Below are positions 60,901 through 64,000 of a DNA stretch of 64,000 nt, piece after piece. Below the pieces are notes generated by a model. It saw only the letters and a program-made list of their open reading frames with translations. It was not told the origin of the DNA and made no database searches. A program made the translations under genes and the position numbers. Source of the stretch: Paramecium tetraurelia. Its lineage: Eukaryota; Ciliophora; Oligohymenophorea; Peniculida; Parameciidae. The DNA is taken from assembly GCF_000165425.1 (NCBI RefSeq), contig NW_001798981.1, positions 128,661 through 192,660 on the forward strand. The letters run 5' to 3'. How positions within the stretch are numbered: position 1 is the stretch's first letter; every line of letters starts with the position of its first letter.

Positions 60901-61002
60901 CTGATCAAAAGACAAAGTAGATATCTATCATCTTATCCAACGATATCAATAAGAAGGAAAAGAAGTGGAATTGTTGGGGAAGAAATAATACATGAGAATT
61001 GA
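57950..61002 (+). CDS. Voltage-gated K+ channel of the CNG/EAG type
   Basis: About 1,000 residues. Six-helix core: S1 region LIWDVFLLIILSIQMVFVPL, S4 with spaced basics (LLIRLKRLILLADTLEE), pore helix and filter TLTIGYGDV, then S6. The C-linker leads to a cyclic-nucleotide-binding-like domain (MPDEFIVISDQEINELYFVL, VLEGEISLIVE, GEKYFLTNAKLPFSAKAQ) in which the cassette Arg is missing. After it comes a Cys/His knuckle, CELCYQNHKVLECPF, and a long Ser/Gln/Lys-rich tail ending HEN. An intron of 29 nt near 59782-59810 lies in the domain; one near 60210-60235 is less sure. Paramecium swimming behaviour depends on such channels. Confidence 0.9.
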
Positions 61003-61177
61003 TAATAAATATATTAATACTTATCTCACTCATTCAGCTTATCAAAATTAATATTATCAAAGGCATTTATACTTTATTTGGTTAATAAATATGTCAAAGT
61101 TTCGTCAAATCTTACTAAGTCTATAATGATTTAATAATATATTGGTACCAAAATATTACATAAACTATTTGAATTGT

Positions 61178-62584
61178 TCAACATCTTAAAATGCTAACAA
61201 TCTTGCTAAATATTCTAATTCTATATTTGATATATATCTAAGAATAAATGAATTATTTATACGTTTTTACTATTTATTTCAATGCTTTGACTCTGATTCT
61301 AACTAAAAAGTGATTTATTATACTTCCCATGGTTTCACTAGCTTCCTTATAATCCTTGAATAGTTTAACATAATTTCCACATTTATAAGATTCTCTTATC
61401 CTAAAGGTCATGAATAATTTACATACCCAAGAGCAAATTTGATTCTCTGATCATCAGAATTCTAATGTAATATCTTGACTAATTAATCCTATTTATTTAA
61501 CATTGTCAGATAAACAATCCGATAACTATCGAATTCAACTTTATTTCCTATAAAATTGGCATCCTTCCCTTCACTTATGCTTATCATGTCATACAAATCA
61601 CACAACATAGTCCAACAACTTTCATATCTTGGGAAATCTCCGCATTCTAAACAAATTCTAGCATTTTCTTCATACACTTAGACTGTAAATCTATTCTCTA
61701 TATGTTGAACCAACAAATCCTATCTGATTGATCTGAACTGTTCGATTGTGAAATTATAATCTGCCTAATAGTTTTTCCACTTCTCTAGAATATGATTTAA
61801 CGCTTTTTTTAAAATGTGTTCTGGTCTAATTGTATTAGGATCTGGCAAACCAGTAAGTCTATAATATGGTTTTTCTAAGTCTTCGCAAGTCCCCTTAAAA
61901 ATAAATTTAATTCCAAAATACTGTAATTTTCATATTAGTTGAAATAAATTGGTCTTCTTCCTCTATTTTTTTTTTAATCTATTTTTATTGTTATTTAATC
62001 TGAATTGTAGCATTGGGCTGTAATTTTCCAATTTATAACATAGCCAAATCTATGTTATAGTCAATTTTCTTATTTTTCATATGATTTTGATTTATAGCAT
62101 CGACTTATTACTATTTCAGTTAATCGTTTAAAGACATCAAATTTTGAATACTAGTAGATGCTGTAATTTCTATTATTAAGAACCATTACTTTACGCTGGT
62201 CCAACAGGCTGGGCTTAACTTGGAGCCCCAAATTTACTTGTTTAGCCTAATGAATTCAATGCCACAGCTGTGCTTTGTTTTAATTGGAGAGATTAAGAGA
62301 ATAAGGACTGAGTTCGTATTTGATTCTCTCTGGAAAGTGTTGGCAATGGAAATTTAGACCAATCCCTTATGCTGTATTCGTTTTTACGTTTGGCTTCAGC
62401 AATTGTAGCCTTCAAGTATTGTTCCATGAGATTTCGCTCATCATCAGATTGGCATTTATTAAATGCCCTTTCCACATACTATTTCACAGTAACAGAGGAT
62501 TGTTCATTAAATACTTCTCTGGAATTACAAAATCTCGCACCTAAGTGATCAATTAACTTATGTCATACTAATTAAATTAGGCAT
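61178..62584 (-). CDS. SAC3/GANP-family protein (THP3/LENG8-like)
   Basis: Family linked to mRNA processing and export. N-terminus MPNLISARFCNSREVF after a 28-nt intron (about 62540-62567), then VKQYVERAFNKCQSDDERN and IRDWSKFPLPTL, as in THP3/LENG8. A Gln-rich low-complexity stretch follows, then the SAC3 core: CEDLEKPYYRLTGLPDP, IRPEHILKKALNHIL, EQFRSIRQDLLVQHI, ENARICLECGDFPRYE and QDQLVKILHQ. A 26-nt intron near 61400-61430 joins to ESYKCGNYVKLFKDY and VRIRVKALKQIVK. About 440 residues. Confidence 0.85.
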
Positions 62585-62610
62585 TTCAACATTTAACTTC
62601 CGGTACAGGT

Positions 62611-63204
62611 ATGAGTAAATCTTTATTTCATTCTCCCATCTTGAAGGTTGATCCAACTAGGAAACATCTACAGGTGGTAAAAACTGATTCTACTCTTTCT
62701 CGATTCTAGAGGTCATGTCATCCTTTTGTTATTAATCTTAAATCTATTAAATATTTGATTGCTGCTGTGACTAGAGTTGATTCACTTGTTAAAGTGGTTA
62801 GGATACTTTTTATTGGGAATTCAAAGCTGGATTAGATTGTTAGATATACTATTACTAGGGTCTTTAAGTGTTAATTTGATTACCCAACAGATTGTTTTGT
62901 TCTAACTTAAATAATCAAATACTTTGGGTCTGCAACATTTGATAATTATAGAGATAATATTGATTATATTAATATTGATTGGGCATCATTTGCTAGTACC
63001 CATATGGCATATATTGGTTATATCCATAATAGTTTTAATACGCAGATTACTGAGGATTATAAGAGATCTACTCTGCTCTCATAGCATCTTCTATTGTCTA
63101 TCTTTTATTGTTATTCATTTTTAATTAAAATAATAACGAGTTTTATGTAATACAATTTTCAATAGTATATTGCTGATTTCATAGCAAATAAAGTATTCAA
63201 CTGA
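62611..63204 (+). CDS. Hypothetical protein
   Basis: Open frame of 197 codons starting MSKSLFHSPILKVDPTRKH at 62611, with no intron needed. Middle looks globular (YLIAAVTRVDSLVKVVRILF, YFGSATFDNYRDNID). No family recognised. It starts only 26 bp from the divergent SAC3-family start, very tight even for this genome, so the true start may lie further in. Confidence 0.45.
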
Positions 63205-63263
63205 ATTCAAAATAAGATTTTTTATATATATAATCGAATACCATCTAACAACAATTAAAAAGA

Positions 63264-63791
63264 TCATTGTTTCCTGAGTTATTGACTTATCACATAGTAC
63301 ATAGACCCAATGAAGCCAAAGAAAATGAACAGAAGACAAAATTCGTAAATGTTTTGGTAGACATCCTTGGTGAGATTAACGGGTTTCCTTATGGAATTAC
63401 GTTTTTAACTATTCACTCTGGCCAATTCTACCATTTATTCCAATTATTAAGAAGTTCTTCTTCCTTCTAATTAAGAATTATGAACTCTCTCTGTATAGTT
63501 TTTAATTTAGACCTCCTACACAGCATATTTAAGGCTCTTTTTAGATATATTGGGGGATCTAAACTTAAAAAACATAGATTACGATTCACAATGGTGATTT
63601 AGACGGATTTCATTCCATTAATTTGGCTGGTAATCAAAGTCTGTAGTCTAACAGAATCTCCACTTAATGTTAGTGTAGATCTTGAGTATGTTTAGTGGAG
63701 ATTTTAGTGCTTATTTCTCTAAAATAAGGGTCAATCTAAGAAGTTTGAATTTGGCTGAAATTTCATCAGTAGAATCCTTTGATTTTTACAT
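63264..63791 (-). CDS. Small tail-anchored-like hypothetical protein
   Basis: 175 codons, no intron. Starts MQKSKDSTDEISAKFK, basic and Gln/Lys-rich through the middle, with one membrane helix at the very end (FCLLFIFFGFIGSMYYVI) followed by SQQLRKQ, the layout of a tail-anchored protein. No family recognised; the heptad-like LEQMVELARV region could form a coil, as in SNARE-type proteins, but no SNARE core is visible. Its 3' end converges on the plus-strand gene with 59 bp between stops. Confidence 0.6.
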
Positions 63792-64000
63792 CAAATAAAT
63801 ATAAATTATATATATATAATTAATATGTGAAATTTACAATATGAATAATAAGGAATATTAATAGGGGGGAATATTAATCATAATTTATAATTCTTAATTT
63901 TATTTTTTAAAATGTTTGATCAATAAATATATGGATTAATTTAGATTTGATATTAATATTTCAAATTTATTTATACTATTTTATTTATACTTAAATATCA
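63792..64000. other. AT-rich window end
   Basis: Upstream of the 63264-63791 gene; poly(AT) and no telomere repeat or ORF. Confidence 0.4.

Noticed and set aside
62924-63124. Hydrophobic plus-strand ORF rich in Ile/Leu as a small membrane protein
   Set aside because: Wrong frame of the 62611-63204 ORF; hydrophobicity comes from AT-rich codons.

Overview
The window looks like macronuclear DNA of a ciliate, most likely Paramecium. Three things show this directly. (1) Recognisable proteins read through only if TAA and TAG are glutamine and TGA is the sole stop. (2) The genes are cut by tiny GT...AG introns, nearly all 18-31 nt, whose removal restores frame and conserved motifs. (3) The DNA is very AT-rich with short intergenic gaps. 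No telomere repeats, rRNA, tRNA, CRISPR array, virus-like element or recognisable transposon was seen. I worked by eye, so exon joins marked unresolved are approximate.

Layout, left to right. 1-9.8 kb: LSG1-like ribosome-assembly GTPase (5' end outside the window), Rab GTPase, vacuolar-sorting-receptor-like PA-domain protein, tubulin-tyrosine-ligase-like enzyme, MORN-repeat protein, a basic hypothetical protein and an unrecognised minus-strand protein. 10.3-19.2 kb: S1/P1-type nuclease, a long AT-rich stretch, a large WWE plus PARP-like gene, and a type I membrane protein. 19.5-31.4 kb: very large multipass PAS-like membrane protein, trichocyst matrix protein, a small MGSCC (acylation-motif) protein, an AT-rich hypothetical ORF, mitochondrial-type SHMT and a PX-domain protein. 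31.6-39.5 kb: a CHD-like remodeller with an unusual chromo-bromo-chromo-SNF2-PHD order, a decayed-looking purine-strand-biased block, and a PKA regulatory subunit. 39.9-53.4 kb: ABCC transporter with two unexplained frame steps, hypothetical proteins, a secreted triple-repeat protein ending in a beta-gamma-crystallin-like domain, a coiled-coil Asn/Gln/Ser-rich protein, and mitochondrial-type glutamate dehydrogenase. 53.7-64 kb: EF-hand-like hypothetical protein, protein kinase, voltage-gated K+ channel with a degenerate cyclic-nucleotide domain, SAC3/THP3-family protein and two hypothetical genes.

The genes do not form an operon or an obvious single pathway; neighbours are housekeeping, trafficking, ciliary/cytoskeletal, signalling and chromatin genes, as expected of a compact macronuclear chromosome. 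Two neighbours touch cAMP or cyclic-nucleotide domains (PKA-R and the K+ channel), and two enzymes (SHMT, GDH) carry mitochondrial-type leaders. The most noteworthy items are the remodeller domain order, the WWE/PARP-like gene whose catalytic histidine is not where expected, and the broken-looking first ATPase domain of the ABC transporter.
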